In this document: in pieces, positions 25,566 to 34,999 of the stretch | How the letters are laid out: every line of letters begins with the position of its first letter | Numbering within the stretch: position 1 is the stretch's first letter | DNA from: Aurantibacter aestuarii | GTDB taxonomy: Bacteria; Bacteroidota; Bacteroidia; Flavobacteriales; Flavobacteriaceae | DNA length: 64,000 nt | Assembly (NCBI RefSeq): GCF_003008425.1 | Contig: NZ_PXOQ01000007.1 | Coordinates: 1,016,419-1,080,418, forward strand | Direction: 5' to 3' | Translations under genes and position numbers: made by a program | Notes under the pieces: model-generated | Databases searched by the model: none | What the model saw: the letters and a program-made list of their open reading frames with translations, nothing else | Told to the model about the DNA's origin: nothing

Positions 25566-26804
25566 ATGGATATTTTATTACATCAGTCTAAATTATCAGA
25601 TAAATCATCTAAAATTCAAATTACAGGTTCAAAAAGCGAGTCTAACCGTTTATTGTTATTACAAGCATTATATCAAGGAATTTCATTAGAAAATGTTTCA
25701 AATTCAGACGATTCTGTTTTAATGCAAAAAGCTCTGGCTTCAAAAGAAAATGTCATAGATATACATCACGCCGGTACAGCGATGCGTTTTTTAACGGCCT
25801 ATTTTGCAACACAAATAGGAAGAACTGTGGAGCTTACAGGTTCAAAACGTATGAAAGAGCGACCTATTGGTATTTTGGTGGAAGCCTTAAAACAATTAGG
25901 AGCAGAAATAAACTACATAGAAAATGAGGGTTTTCCTCCATTACTAATAAAAGGTAAAACCTTAACAAAACATAAAGTAACTCTTAAAGCAAATGTAAGT
26001 AGTCAATATATATCTGCCTTACTCCTTATAGCTCCAAAATTAGAGAATGGTTTGGAATTGACTTTAGAAGGCGAAATAACTTCTGTGCCTTATATTAATA
26101 TGACTTTAAGTCTTTTAAATGAAATAGGTGTCGAGACTTCTTTCAATAAAAATACGATTATTGTTAAGCCAAAAGAATTAAATAAAAATAGTCAAAATCA
26201 TTTAACCGTAGAGTCAGACTGGTCCTCTGCAAGTTATTACTTTAGTTGTGCAGGTTTGTCTGAAATAGGCACGCAAATTGAAATAGCATCTTATAAAAAT
26301 AAAAGCCTTCAAGGCGATTCTGTTTTAGTAGAACTTTATCAAAATTTTGGGGTTAGTGCTCAATTTTCTGGGCATACGCTTCAGTTAAAAAAAACGAATC
26401 ATCCAGAATCAAGCATAAATTTTAATTTAAAAAATGCACCAGATATTGCACAAACTATCGTGGTTACTGCTTTTGGTTTAGGATTAAAGTGCGATTTATA
26501 TGGATTACATACCCTGAAAATTAAAGAAACCGATAGGTTAGTGGCTTTAAAAACAGAATTAGAAAAGTTTGGAGCTAAGGTAGAAATCACTAAAGATTCT
26601 TTACATCTTGAAGCATCAAATCATATAAAGTCAAATGTTTCTATAGAGACCTATAACGACCATAGAATGGCTATGGCATTTGCACCATTGGCGCTTAAAA
26701 CTAATCTAGTAATTAAAGATGCCGAAGTGGTTTCCAAATCTTATCCAACATTTTGGAGAGACTTCAAAAATATAGGTTTTTTAACAGAATCTAATAATAA
26801 TTAG
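25566..26804 (+). CDS. aroA: 3-phosphoshikimate 1-carboxyvinyltransferase (EPSP synthase)
   Basis: 412 aa, two-domain inside-out barrel. Seen: ITGSKSESNRLLLLQAL (phosphoshikimate-binding Lys/Ser/Arg), HAGTAMRFLTAYFA (the family LDNAGTAMR region), SSQYISALLLIAP, and the C-terminal KETDRLVALKTELEKFG and YNDHRMAMAFAP. It performs the sixth step of the shikimate pathway, upstream of the chorismate used by the 22.4-kb enzyme. The gene is 2.1 kb from that operon and separately transcribed. Confidence 0.94.
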   Translation: MDILLHQSKLSDKSSKIQITGSKSESNRLLLLQALYQGISLENVSNSDDSVLMQKALASKENVIDIHHAGTAMRFLTAYFATQIGRTVELTGSKRMKERPIGILVEALKQLGAEINYIENEGFPPLLIKGKTLTKHKVTLKANVSSQYISALLLIAPKLENGLELTLEGEITSVPYINMTLSLLNEIGVETSFNKNTIIVKPKELNKNSQNHLTVESDWSSASYYFSCAGLSEIGTQIEIASYKNKSLQGDSVLVELYQNFGVSAQFSGHTLQLKKTNHPESSINFNLKNAPDIAQTIVVTAFGLGLKCDLYGLHTLKIKETDRLVALKTELEKFGAKVEITKDSLHLEASNHIKSNVSIETYNDHRMAMAFAPLALKTNLVIKDAEVVSKSYPTFWRDFKNIGFLTESNNN

Positions 26805-26810
26805 CAAAAC

Positions 26811-26842
26811 ACTTGACAACGCCTATCTTGAGATTGTATATT
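26811..26842 (+). promoter_or_regulatory. Promoter of queA
   Basis: TTG at 26811-26813, 21-bp spacer, and TATATTTG at 26835-26842, a full match to the Bacteroidota consensus. The queA ATG is 25 bp further. Confidence 0.75.
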
Positions 26843-26867
26843 TGCACACAGAAATTAAAATAGCTAT

Positions 26868-27917
26868 ATGAAATTATCACACTTCGAGTTTAATTTACCA
26901 GACGAATTATTAGCCGAATATCCTGCAGAACATAGAGATGAGTCTCGTTTAATGGTTTTAAATAGAGAAAAGCAAACCATAGAACACAGACAATTTAAAG
27001 ATATTATTGAATATTTTGATGAGAAAGATGTCCTGCTTTTAAATGATACCAAAGTATTTCCAGCTCGTTTATTTGGTAATAAAGAAAAAACCGGAGCAAG
27101 AATTGAAGTATTCTTATTGAGAGAACTAAATGAGGAGCAGCGTTTATGGGATGTATTGGTAGATCCGGCACGTAAAATCCGTATTGGTAATAAATTATAC
27201 TTTGGAGAAGACGAGAGTTTAGTAGCAGAAGTTATAGATAACACGACATCAAGAGGACGTACATTACGTTTTTTATATGATGGATCTTATGATGCATTTA
27301 GAAAAAAATTAACTGAGTTAGGAGAAACACCACTTCCTAAGTACATCAAAAGAGATGTTCAGCCAGAAGACGAAGAACGTTACCAAACTATTTTTGCTAA
27401 AAATGAAGGTGCTGTGGCGGCTCCAACAGCAGGATTACACTTTTCTAAACATTTATTAAAGCGTTTGGAAATAAAAGGTGTAGACTTTGCAGAAGTTACT
27501 TTACATGTGGGATTAGGAACGTTTAATCCAGTAGAGGTGGAAGATTTATCTAAACATAAAATGGACAGCGAAGAAGTGTTTATTGGTCCAAAAACAGTTG
27601 AGACAGTAAATAAAGCTTTAAAAGATAAACGCCGTATTTGTGCAGTAGGAACTACAGCAATGCGTGCAGTAGAAAGTGCTGTGTCGTCAAGCTTAACGCT
27701 TAACGAAATTGATGGTTGGACAAATAAATTTATATTTCCTCCATACGACTTTAGTATTGCCAACTGCATGATTACTAATTTCCATACGCCAAAATCTACT
27801 TTATTAATGATGGTTTCTGCATTTGCTGGTCATGATTTTATTATGAAGGCTTACGAAGAAGCGGTTAAAGAAAAATATAAATTTTACAGTTATGGAGATG
27901 CGATGTTAATCATCTAA
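26868..27917 (+). CDS. queA: S-adenosylmethionine:tRNA ribosyltransferase-isomerase
   Basis: 349 aa. Seen: [20 protein letters not shown] at the N-terminus, [12 protein letters not shown], the central [12 protein letters not shown], and [17 protein letters not shown] near the C-terminus. It adds the ribosyl moiety of SAM to preQ1 in tRNA to make epoxyqueuosine. It has its own promoter and terminator. Confidence 0.97.
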   Translation: MKLSHFEFNLPDELLAEYPAEHRDESRLMVLNREKQTIEHRQFKDIIEYFDEKDVLLLNDTKVFPARLFGNKEKTGARIEVFLLRELNEEQRLWDVLVDPARKIRIGNKLYFGEDESLVAEVIDNTTSRGRTLRFLYDGSYDAFRKKLTELGETPLPKYIKRDVQPEDEERYQTIFAKNEGAVAAPTAGLHFSKHLLKRLEIKGVDFAEVTLHVGLGTFNPVEVEDLSKHKMDSEEVFIGPKTVETVNKALKDKRRICAVGTTAMRAVESAVSSSLTLNEIDGWTNKFIFPPYDFSIANCMITNFHTPKSTLLMMVSAFAGHDFIMKAYEEAVKEKYKFYSYGDAMLII

Positions 27918-27939
27918 TCTCTACTAGTAGTATTGAAGA

Positions 27940-27967
27940 AAGCCTCAACCTATGTTGAGGCTTTTTT
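27940..27967 (+). terminator. Terminator of queA
   Basis: AAGCCTCAAC (27940-27949), loop CTAT, GTTGAGGCTT (27954-27963) and a T run to 27967. Confidence 0.92.
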
Positions 27968-28052
27968 ATGCTTAAAGCATAAATTAATAAAAGGTCGTAA
28001 GGAGTATTTATGACTTTAAGAGTAATTATATTTAGAAGTGAATCTGTTTAAC

Positions 28053-28060
28053 TATTTTTG
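28053..28060 (+). promoter_or_regulatory. -7 box of rlmN
   Basis: TATTTTTG matches TAnnTTTG and lies 7 bp before the rlmN ATG. No convincing TTG element was found at the right distance. Confidence 0.5.
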
Positions 28061-28067
28061 CACTATA

Positions 28068-29108
28068 ATGGCAGATACAAAAAAAGACATTAGGGCATTG
28101 ACGAAAGAGCAAATTCGCGAATTTTTCGTTAAAAATGGCGACAAAGCTTTTCGTGGTAATCAGGTGTATGAGTGGTTGTGGCAAAAGGGAGCGCATAGTT
28201 TTGCAGACATGACCAACTTGTCTAAAGAAACCAGACAAATGCTAGAGGATGGCTTTGTGATAAATCACATCAAAGTCGACCAGATGCAACGTAGTAGCGA
28301 TGGTACCATAAAAAATGCTATAAAACTTCATGACAGTTTAATTGTAGAATCGGTATTAATACCAAACCCAACCAGGACAACAGCTTGTGTGTCCAGTCAG
28401 GTAGGTTGTAGTTTGGATTGTAAATTTTGCGCAACTGCACGCCTAAAGCGTATGCGTAATTTAAATCCGGATGAAATTTATGATCAGGTAGTGGTTATAG
28501 ATAATGAAAGTAGATTATATCACAACCGTCCATTAAGTAATATTGTATTTATGGGTATGGGTGAACCGCTAATGAATTATAATAATGTACTTAAAGCTAT
28601 AGATAAAATTACAAGTCCCGAAGGTTTGGGCATGTCACCAAAACGGATTGTGGTTTCAACCTCTGGTGTGCCAAAAATGATAAAAAAAATGGCAGACGAT
28701 GAGGTTAAATTTAAATTGGCGGTCTCTCTTCATAGTGCTATAGATGAGGTAAGAGACACCATTATGCCATTTAATAAAACCTTCCCGCTAAAAGACTTAC
28801 GAGAGGCATTAGTGTACTGGTATGAAAAAACAAAAAACCGAATTACATACGAATATGTAGTTTGGAAAGGTATAAATGACCAACGTAAAGATGTGGATGC
28901 TTTAGTGCAGTTCTGTAAATTTGCACCAAGTAAAGTAAATATTATAGAATATAATCCAATTGATGATGGTATGTTTCAACAAGCCAATTCCGAAGCTATA
29001 ACTATGTATCAAAGAGTTTTAGAAGAAAATAATATTACGGTAACCATTAGACGCAGTCGAGGAAAAGATATTGATGCAGCTTGCGGGCAATTAGCAAATA
29101 AAAATTAG
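28068..29108 (+). CDS. rlmN: 23S rRNA (adenine-C2)-methyltransferase RlmN
   Basis: 346 aa radical-SAM enzyme. Seen: SSQVGCSLDCKFCATARL with the Cx3Cx2C cluster motif, FMGMGEPLMNY, and the C-terminal methyl-carrier Cys in DAACGQL. It methylates A2503 of 23S rRNA and A37 of some tRNAs. The ATG at 28068 gives the normal N-terminus MADTKKDIRALTKEQ; an in-frame GTG at 28038 lies upstream of the -7 box and is rejected. Confidence 0.96.
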   Translation: MADTKKDIRALTKEQIREFFVKNGDKAFRGNQVYEWLWQKGAHSFADMTNLSKETRQMLEDGFVINHIKVDQMQRSSDGTIKNAIKLHDSLIVESVLIPNPTRTTACVSSQVGCSLDCKFCATARLKRMRNLNPDEIYDQVVVIDNESRLYHNRPLSNIVFMGMGEPLMNYNNVLKAIDKITSPEGLGMSPKRIVVSTSGVPKMIKKMADDEVKFKLAVSLHSAIDEVRDTIMPFNKTFPLKDLREALVYWYEKTKNRITYEYVVWKGINDQRKDVDALVQFCKFAPSKVNIIEYNPIDDGMFQQANSEAITMYQRVLEENNITVTIRRSRGKDIDAACGQLANKN

Positions 29109-29139
29109 TATCTTTATATAGATTACAAAACTTTATATT

Positions 29140-29550
29140 ATGAAATTAAATTATTTATACTTGGTAATTGTTGTTTGTTTATTCTTTTCATGCAGTCAAA
29201 ATGAAGAAGAATTTGTTGAAGATTCACCATTAACTATAGAAAAACCAACAAATAATTTAGAAGAACCTCTAACAGCAGATTTTGACTTTAATGCATTAAT
29301 AATAAATGAGCAAGATGATATAGGTGTAACAAATTTATCAACAGGAGCTACAAGTTATGAATGGGATTTCGGTAACGGGACTAAGTCTTACAACAAAATT
29401 CCGGACTTTAAATACTTAATCCATGGTACATACTATGTTAGATTAAAAGTTAAAAATGATAAAGGAGAAGAAGCTTCAGTTAAAAAATCTATTGAAGTAT
29501 TATGTTTATTTGGAGGTGGTATCCATACTACTGAAGAATCAGAAATTTAA
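29140..29550 (+). CDS. PKD-domain lipoprotein
   Basis: 136 aa. Lipoprotein signal ending FFSC, an acidic linker, then one PKD domain (about 48-125) with the typical ATSYEWDFGNG and GTYYVRLKVKNDKG. It is probably exposed at the cell surface, where PKD domains serve in protein or glycan contacts. No catalytic part is present. It is followed by a terminator. Confidence 0.8.
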   Translation: MKLNYLYLVIVVCLFFSCSQNEEEFVEDSPLTIEKPTNNLEEPLTADFDFNALIINEQDDIGVTNLSTGATSYEWDFGNGTKSYNKIPDFKYLIHGTYYVRLKVKNDKGEEASVKKSIEVLCLFGGGIHTTEESEI

Positions 29551-29570
29551 ATAGTTGTTTTACTATTATC

Positions 29571-29599
29571 ATGCAGGTTATAATTAACCTGCATTTTTT
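29571..29599 (+). terminator. Terminator after the PKD lipoprotein gene
   Basis: ATGCAGGTTA (29571-29580), loop TAAT, TAACCTGCAT (29585-29594) and T's to 29599. Confidence 0.92.
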
Positions 29600-29614
29600 A
29601 TATCACCTAATTAA

Positions 29615-30592
29615 GTGAAAATAACCGAACAAATAAAACAGCCTATAGCTTACGAAATGGAACTTTTTGAAAAAAAGTTTCGTTTAGCGATGTCGTCTAA
29701 AGTGGCGCTGTTAAATCGTATTACTCATTACATTGTAAATCGTAAAGGCAAACAAATGCGTCCAATGTTTGTTTTTTTGGTGGCAAAAATGGTTAATAAT
29801 GGCGAGTTAAGTGAACGGACTTACCGCGGAGCTTCAGTAATTGAACTTATCCATACAGCAACTTTAGTTCATGACGATGTTGTGGACGATAGTGACCGCA
29901 GACGAGGTTTTTTCTCTATAAACGCCCTTTGGAAAAATAAAATAGCCGTTTTAATTGGAGACTTTCTACTTTCAAAAGGTTTGTTGCTATCCATCGATAA
30001 TAACGATTTTGATTTATTAAAAATCATTTCGGTAGCTGTAAGAGAAATGAGTGAAGGTGAATTACTTCAAATAGAAAAAGCCAGAAAGCTTGATATTACA
30101 GAAGATGTTTATTACGAGATTATAAGACAAAAAACCGCAACGCTAATTGCGGCTTGTTGTAGTTTGGGTGCGGCTAGTGTAAAACCAGAAAGCGAGCATA
30201 TTGAAAAAATGAGAAAATTTGGAGAGCTTATAGGTATGGCTTTCCAGATTAAAGACGATTTGTTTGATTATGGTACACAACGTATAGGTAAACCAACCGG
30301 AATAGATATTAAAGAGCAAAAAATGACTTTGCCTCTAATTTATGTTTTAAATAACTCATCAAAAAAAGATAAAAGCTGGTTGATTAACTCTATCAAAAAT
30401 CATAATAAGGATAAAAAACGGGTTAATGAACTTATTGAGTTTGTAAAATCTAATGGCGGATTGGATTATGCAGTTACCAAAATGAAATCATTTCAACAAG
30501 ACGCTTTACAAATCCTTAATACTTACCCAGAATCTGAATTTAAGGCCAGTTTAGAACTTATGGTTAATTACGTTATAGAACGTAAAAAATAA
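29615..30592 (+). CDS. Polyprenyl diphosphate synthase
   Basis: 325 aa all-helical trans-prenyltransferase. First aspartate motif HDDVVDDSDRRRG and second KDDLFDYG, plus GKQMRPMFVFLVA. It lengthens isoprenoid diphosphates, probably making the side chain of menaquinone. The start is a GTG at 29615, 20 bp after the preceding terminator hairpin; no ATG lies near it. Confidence 0.92.
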   Translation: MKITEQIKQPIAYEMELFEKKFRLAMSSKVALLNRITHYIVNRKGKQMRPMFVFLVAKMVNNGELSERTYRGASVIELIHTATLVHDDVVDDSDRRRGFFSINALWKNKIAVLIGDFLLSKGLLLSIDNNDFDLLKIISVAVREMSEGELLQIEKARKLDITEDVYYEIIRQKTATLIAACCSLGAASVKPESEHIEKMRKFGELIGMAFQIKDDLFDYGTQRIGKPTGIDIKEQKMTLPLIYVLNNSSKKDKSWLINSIKNHNKDKKRVNELIEFVKSNGGLDYAVTKMKSFQQDALQILNTYPESEFKASLELMVNYVIERKK

Positions 30593-30736
30593 TCATATTT
30601 TATATTGAGTAGTAATAAGTTGATTAACAGTGACTAAAAGTGGTTTTGTAAGCTTATTAAATAATATCTTTATTTTTTTTTACTGTTGAAGCAACTATTT
30701 AAACACATTTTGCGTCTTTAATAATAGAAGCAAATA

Positions 30737-31315
30737 GTGTTACAGCATATTTTGAAAATTATCCAATTACATACTAATCAAACCGACTTAATAAAAAAAG
30801 CGGTTAAACAAGATCGAAAAGCGCAGCACGTGTTATTTGAGACTTACGCGCCTAAAATGTTAAGTGTGTGTAGATATTATGTAAGTGATCTTCAAAAGGC
30901 TGAAGAAGTCATGTTAAATGGTTTTTTTAAAGTTTTTAAATACTTAAAAGATTATAAAAACGAAGGAAGTTTTGAAGGTTGGATAAGACGAATTATGGTT
31001 CGAGAAGTTATTTCATTTTATAGGCAAAAAAAACAAATTCAGTTTGCAGACGAAGTTGAAAATTATACGGCAGAGTTTCATAACGATATAGATTCGTCTA
31101 TTGAAGTCGCACAAATTCAAGCTTGTATTGACAGTTTACCGGAAGGTTACAGATTAATTTTTAATATGTACGCCATAGAAGGTTACAAGCATAACGAAAT
31201 TGCTAAAATGCTGGATATCAATGAAGGCACAAGTAAATCTCAACTCTTTAAAGCAAAAAAAATGCTTCAGGAAAAAATTAATACCCTAAATAGTGTACAA
31301 AATGGAGTCAAATAA
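30737..31315 (+). CDS. ECF-type RNA polymerase sigma factor
   Basis: About 187-192 aa. Region 2 (LFETYAPKMLSVCRYYVSD, EEVMLNGFFKVFKYL) and region 4 (LPEGYRLIFNMYAIEGYKHN, IAKMLDINEGTSKSQL) are both clear. The start is either GTG 30737 or the in-frame TTG 30752 (MKIIQLHT); no ATG is available. The stop overlaps the next gene by 14 bp, so both are co-translated, as with sigma / anti-sigma pairs. Confidence 0.9.
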   Translation: MLQHILKIIQLHTNQTDLIKKAVKQDRKAQHVLFETYAPKMLSVCRYYVSDLQKAEEVMLNGFFKVFKYLKDYKNEGSFEGWIRRIMVREVISFYRQKKQIQFADEVENYTAEFHNDIDSSIEVAQIQACIDSLPEGYRLIFNMYAIEGYKHNEIAKMLDINEGTSKSQLFKAKKMLQEKINTLNSVQNGVK

Positions 31316-32003
31316 GTTCGATGACCATATAAAAAATTTGTTGGATAAACGTTCTATAGAACCTTCAGTAAACGCATGGAGCAATCTAGAAGAACGATTA
31401 AATTCTACAAAAACTGCTAAGAGAAATTGGATGTTATGGTCTGGTGTGGCAGCTAGTTTTATAGGAGTTTTAATAACTATTAGTGTTTTAAATACCAATA
31501 CTAAAGTGATTACTGTGGTAGAAGCTCCAGTAGAGATTAAAGAAGATATAATTAATTCTAAAGAAAACAGTAAAGAGAATACGGTTGCAACGCCAAAACC
31601 TACTATAGAAAATAAACAGGCAACACCAATTTATGTAAGTCAAACAAAAAATAATTCTAAAGCAACACTTAATAAAGCATCGCTAACACCAGAAACAGAT
31701 CAACTTATAAACAAAGAACCTAAAATGGCTGTTGTGGAAAAAGACTTACAGGAAATCCCAAATAGCACATTAGAAAAAGCAAACTCTATAAAAATTACTT
31801 ATAAAGACGAAGCGGAATCTTTATTAGCTCAAGCGTTACAACAAACGACTTCGTCAGAGCCCAAATCTTCAACTATTGATGCTGCCTCATTACTTTATGA
31901 TGTAGAGGTAGAAGTAGAGCAGAGCTTTAGAACCAAACTTTTCGCCACCATAAAAGAAAATTTATCCGATATCAAAACGGTTATAGTAGACCGTAACAAA
32001 TAA
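31302..32003 (+). CDS. Single-pass membrane protein, putative anti-sigma partner
   Basis: 233 aa. Cytosolic N-terminus (MESNKFDDHIKNLLDKRSIE, PSVNAWSNLEERL), one membrane helix about 44-64 (WMLWSGVAASFIGVLITISVL region), then a long Lys/Thr/Glu-rich periplasmic part. Topology and a 14-bp overlap with the sigma gene suggest it holds or senses for that sigma factor, but no zinc anti-sigma motif is present. The ATG at 31302 is preferred over one three codons earlier. Confidence 0.7.
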   Translation: MESNKFDDHIKNLLDKRSIEPSVNAWSNLEERLNSTKTAKRNWMLWSGVAASFIGVLITISVLNTNTKVITVVEAPVEIKEDIINSKENSKENTVATPKPTIENKQATPIYVSQTKNNSKATLNKASLTPETDQLINKEPKMAVVEKDLQEIPNSTLEKANSIKITYKDEAESLLAQALQQTTSSEPKSSTIDAASLLYDVEVEVEQSFRTKLFATIKENLSDIKTVIVDRNK

Positions 32004-32027
32004 TACAAACTTTAAAAACGAACCCTC

Positions 32028-33095
32028 ATGATTAAATTAACGAAATTCTTCGTAGGAGCAGTCATATGCTTAATTGTAACTAAAAGTAATGCTCAAGACA
32101 GCTTAAAGGTGTCTGGTAAGAAAGCTGAAATAGCGCGATATGAATCTTACAAAACTCAGGTAGAGCTTAATGAAAAAGAAGCTTTAACTGTAGAGATTGA
32201 AGCTATTAATGAGCAATTGGAATCTAATAAAATTACAGCAGCAGAAGCGGAACAGCTAAAAATGCAAGCTGCAGAAAAACGAGCGCTAAACATAAAAAAT
32301 AAAGCTGCTATTATTGATAACCAAATAGCATTAATTGAGCGAGATGATAATTGGGAAGAAAACACAGTGCCAGAAAATAGGATCGCAATTTTAGTTGGTG
32401 GTGGAGAGAAAGAATTGTTAGGTATTAAAGGAAAACGAATGCCACCTAAATATGATATTAGAACTACTAATCAATTTTTATTTGCAGCTGGTTTTAACAA
32501 TGCTATTATTGAAGGTCAATCTTTTAATCGTACACCATACGAAAATTTGGGTTCTGGATTTGTAGAACTTGGATGGAATTGGCAAACCCGATTAGCAAAA
32601 AATTCGCATTGGGCAAGAGTTAAATACGGATTTTCTTTTCAATGGAATAAGCTTAACCTAAAAGAAAACTTATATTTTGAACAAGATGGTAATCTTACTA
32701 CTGCAGAAACTTTCCCTGTTAATTTAGATAAATCTGAATTTAGAATTACTAATTTAGTCTTACCTGTTTATTTTGAGTTTGGACCTTACAATAAAATAGA
32801 AAAAAATAATACGGTAAGATACCAAATATGGGATAAGTTTAAGTTTGGTATTGGTGGTTATGGTGGAGTAAGGATTGGTACGCAACAAAAATTAAAATAT
32901 GAAGAAGATGGCGATCGTGTAAAGCAAAAAATACGTCGTAATTATAATGCGTCTAACTTTGTTTATGGTGTTGGTGCCTATGTTGGTGTGGGTGATATTG
33001 CTTTGTATGCAAAATACGATTTAAATCCTATTTTCAAAGATCAAGCTGTAAAACAAAATAACATCTCTTTAGGTTTACGTTTTGATATAGATTAG
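32028..33095 (+). CDS. Outer-membrane beta-barrel protein with N-terminal coiled coil
   Basis: 355 aa. Signal peptide to about SNAQ, then a charged helical stretch about 30-110 rich in Glu, Ala and Lys (VEIEAINEQLESNKITAAEA) that should form a coiled coil, then strands ending FRLFDID-like (ISLGLRFDID), typical of a barrel. It is the third gene of the sigma operon and a plausible target or sensor in an envelope-stress circuit; that role is inference. Confidence 0.7.
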   Translation: MIKLTKFFVGAVICLIVTKSNAQDSLKVSGKKAEIARYESYKTQVELNEKEALTVEIEAINEQLESNKITAAEAEQLKMQAAEKRALNIKNKAAIIDNQIALIERDDNWEENTVPENRIAILVGGGEKELLGIKGKRMPPKYDIRTTNQFLFAAGFNNAIIEGQSFNRTPYENLGSGFVELGWNWQTRLAKNSHWARVKYGFSFQWNKLNLKENLYFEQDGNLTTAETFPVNLDKSEFRITNLVLPVYFEFGPYNKIEKNNTVRYQIWDKFKFGIGGYGGVRIGTQQKLKYEEDGDRVKQKIRRNYNASNFVYGVGAYVGVGDIALYAKYDLNPIFKDQAVKQNNISLGLRFDID

Positions 33096-33121
33096 ATTTT
33101 TAATTTGAATTGTTGTTAATC

Positions 33122-33158
33122 AAAAACGCCTCATGCTTAATTGTATGAGGCGTTTTTT
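33122..33158. terminator. Bidirectional terminator
   Basis: AAAAACGCCTCAT (33122-33134) and ATGAGGCGTTTTTT (33145-33158) lie between the barrel gene and the convergent lipoprotein gene; A's and T's on both sides allow use on either strand. Confidence 0.92.
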
Positions 33159-33160
33159 GT

Positions 33161-34828
33161 TTAAATTTTTACTAAAGTTATAGCTTCGCTTTCAGATTCG
33201 CTAGCTTGAAAGCATTCACTATAAGTGGGGTTTTGATAACCAGTTGATGTAGAGCTTAAAGTGCCTTCAAAAAGATTTTCATTAACTCGTGTTAAGGTCA
33301 AGGTATCTGTATAGTCCCTTACATAAAAATATGTGTTATTATCTGTATCACAAAAATATTCAACATTATTATTTCTAACTGTAATATTAACAGTTAAACT
33401 CCCGTTATCTAAAGTGTAATTATTAACAATTATTTCATCAAATTGACTAGTGCCAGGAGTACTAATTGTTCCGTTAGAGTTAAATGTTAAAGTATCCGTA
33501 TCTTCACAAAAACCATCACTAACGTAGCAATATTTCCATACTCCTGAAATACTTTCAGTTGAAACCTCAATATCAAAACTTCCAGAAAAGCTATTGAAAT
33601 CATCTTGATAAGTAAAATTAAGAGTTCCAGTTTCCAAGCCTCCTACAACAGCAGTTTCATCTATAATTTTTACGTTTAAATCTAATCCTCCATTAGCATA
33701 ATCTAAACTTTCTAAAGTTATATTGGAGCCTGAGACGCTAAATGTAAAATTGTTAAAGTCTTCTTGGGTCATCCCGTTTGTATCTGTTACCGCAGTATCA
33801 TTTACCAAAACTTCATCATATGGTGTAATGTCAAAAAATAACGACCACTCTGTATTTAAGTAATTTATGGCAACGTTCATTTTTTGTATTACCAATTCGT
33901 TGAAGCTAGTGGTGGCAGAAAAATACGTGCTTATAATGGTGTTTTCGTCTCCATTATCACTTGGTAGCATAGTTCTATTCTGTAATTGTATAGAAACATT
34001 ACTTACAACGTCAGAGCTTAAACTTATGGCAGATGCATTTGTGGTTTTAGAGTTGAATATTTGGTCATCGGCTTGTACAAATACATTTTTAATGGATGCT
34101 TGTGCAAGTGGAATACAGTGCTCATAAGTTTTAGCTAATAACACGCCAGTACTTACTGCTAAAAGAGGTGTTACAATTTGCGTTAATGGCAAAGTTGTAG
34201 ATATGGTAGTAAATACACCTAAAACACCTGTAAAATATATAGATGCTTCACAACGAGCAAACTGTGTTACTATGTTAGAATTCATTTTGCTACCATCACC
34301 AGTAATTGTCGCATCAATTAAATTCTTATTTGCTTTATAGAATATAGACAAATCTCTTTTTTGAGTGTCATTTAAGCTTGCATACATATTGTTAAAACCA
34401 TCTATTAGCAATAATGCTTTATCTCCATTAAAATCTGGAGTTAGGGCTTGTCTTTCCAGTTCTAATTGATCAAAATAAGGTTGTATGGTTTCTTCTACAG
34501 TTTGGGTTAAACTAGTTTCTTCAATAACATAATTTACTTTTAAATTATTTAAAGCTTCCACTGTTAATGTTGTACTTCCTAAATCAAAATCTGGCTCTAC
34601 AAAGAAAGCAACAGAGTTTTCTGTTGTACGTCGAAGTTCAATCTGATTGTCTCCCAAAAAACCAGTATAGTTTTCTTGTGATGCATTTTCAATTTCGACT
34701 TCAACTATTTGATACCCATAAATTGTCCCACCTTCTAAGATGATGTTCTCTGAGGTTTCCGAGCTACTATCGTCTTTAGAACATGTAAAAACAAGTGTAC
34801 AGACTAGCAATAAAAGTAATTTTTTCAT
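33161..34828 (-). CDS. Large lipoprotein of unknown function
   Basis: 555 aa. Lipoprotein signal MKKLLLLLVCTLVFTC followed by a Ser/Asp-rich linker. About 20-110 looks like a small Ig-type sheet; about 115-320 is mainly helical, with a hydrophobic stretch (TGVLGVFTTISTTLPLTQIV) that could be a buried or membrane-active hairpin; about 340-430 is sheet. The C-terminal part (SGVWKYCYVSDGFCEDTD, LTFNSNGTIS) resembles lipocalin-like domains of Bacteroidota lipoproteins. No enzyme motif was recognised. It is transcribed alone. Confidence 0.7.
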   Translation of the reverse strand: MKKLLLLLVCTLVFTCSKDDSSSETSENIILEGGTIYGYQIVEVEIENASQENYTGFLGDNQIELRRTTENSVAFFVEPDFDLGSTTLTVEALNNLKVNYVIEETSLTQTVEETIQPYFDQLELERQALTPDFNGDKALLLIDGFNNMYASLNDTQKRDLSIFYKANKNLIDATITGDGSKMNSNIVTQFARCEASIYFTGVLGVFTTISTTLPLTQIVTPLLAVSTGVLLAKTYEHCIPLAQASIKNVFVQADDQIFNSKTTNASAISLSSDVVSNVSIQLQNRTMLPSDNGDENTIISTYFSATTSFNELVIQKMNVAINYLNTEWSLFFDITPYDEVLVNDTAVTDTNGMTQEDFNNFTFSVSGSNITLESLDYANGGLDLNVKIIDETAVVGGLETGTLNFTYQDDFNSFSGSFDIEVSTESISGVWKYCYVSDGFCEDTDTLTFNSNGTISTPGTSQFDEIIVNNYTLDNGSLTVNITVRNNNVEYFCDTDNNTYFYVRDYTDTLTLTRVNENLFEGTLSSTSTGYQNPTYSECFQASESESEAITLVKI

Positions 34829-34999
34829 AAGGAAATGTTTTATATCACAAAATTACAACTCACATAAGGTTTAAAAAATACCTACTTTTATGTATTTTTT
34901 GTAAAATTCAAGTAGTGATCTAAAAGATTTCTATTTTAAAAACTTTAAATTATTGTTTAGTTTTATGGTACTTTTACGTTTTATAAAATAGCTTTTCAA

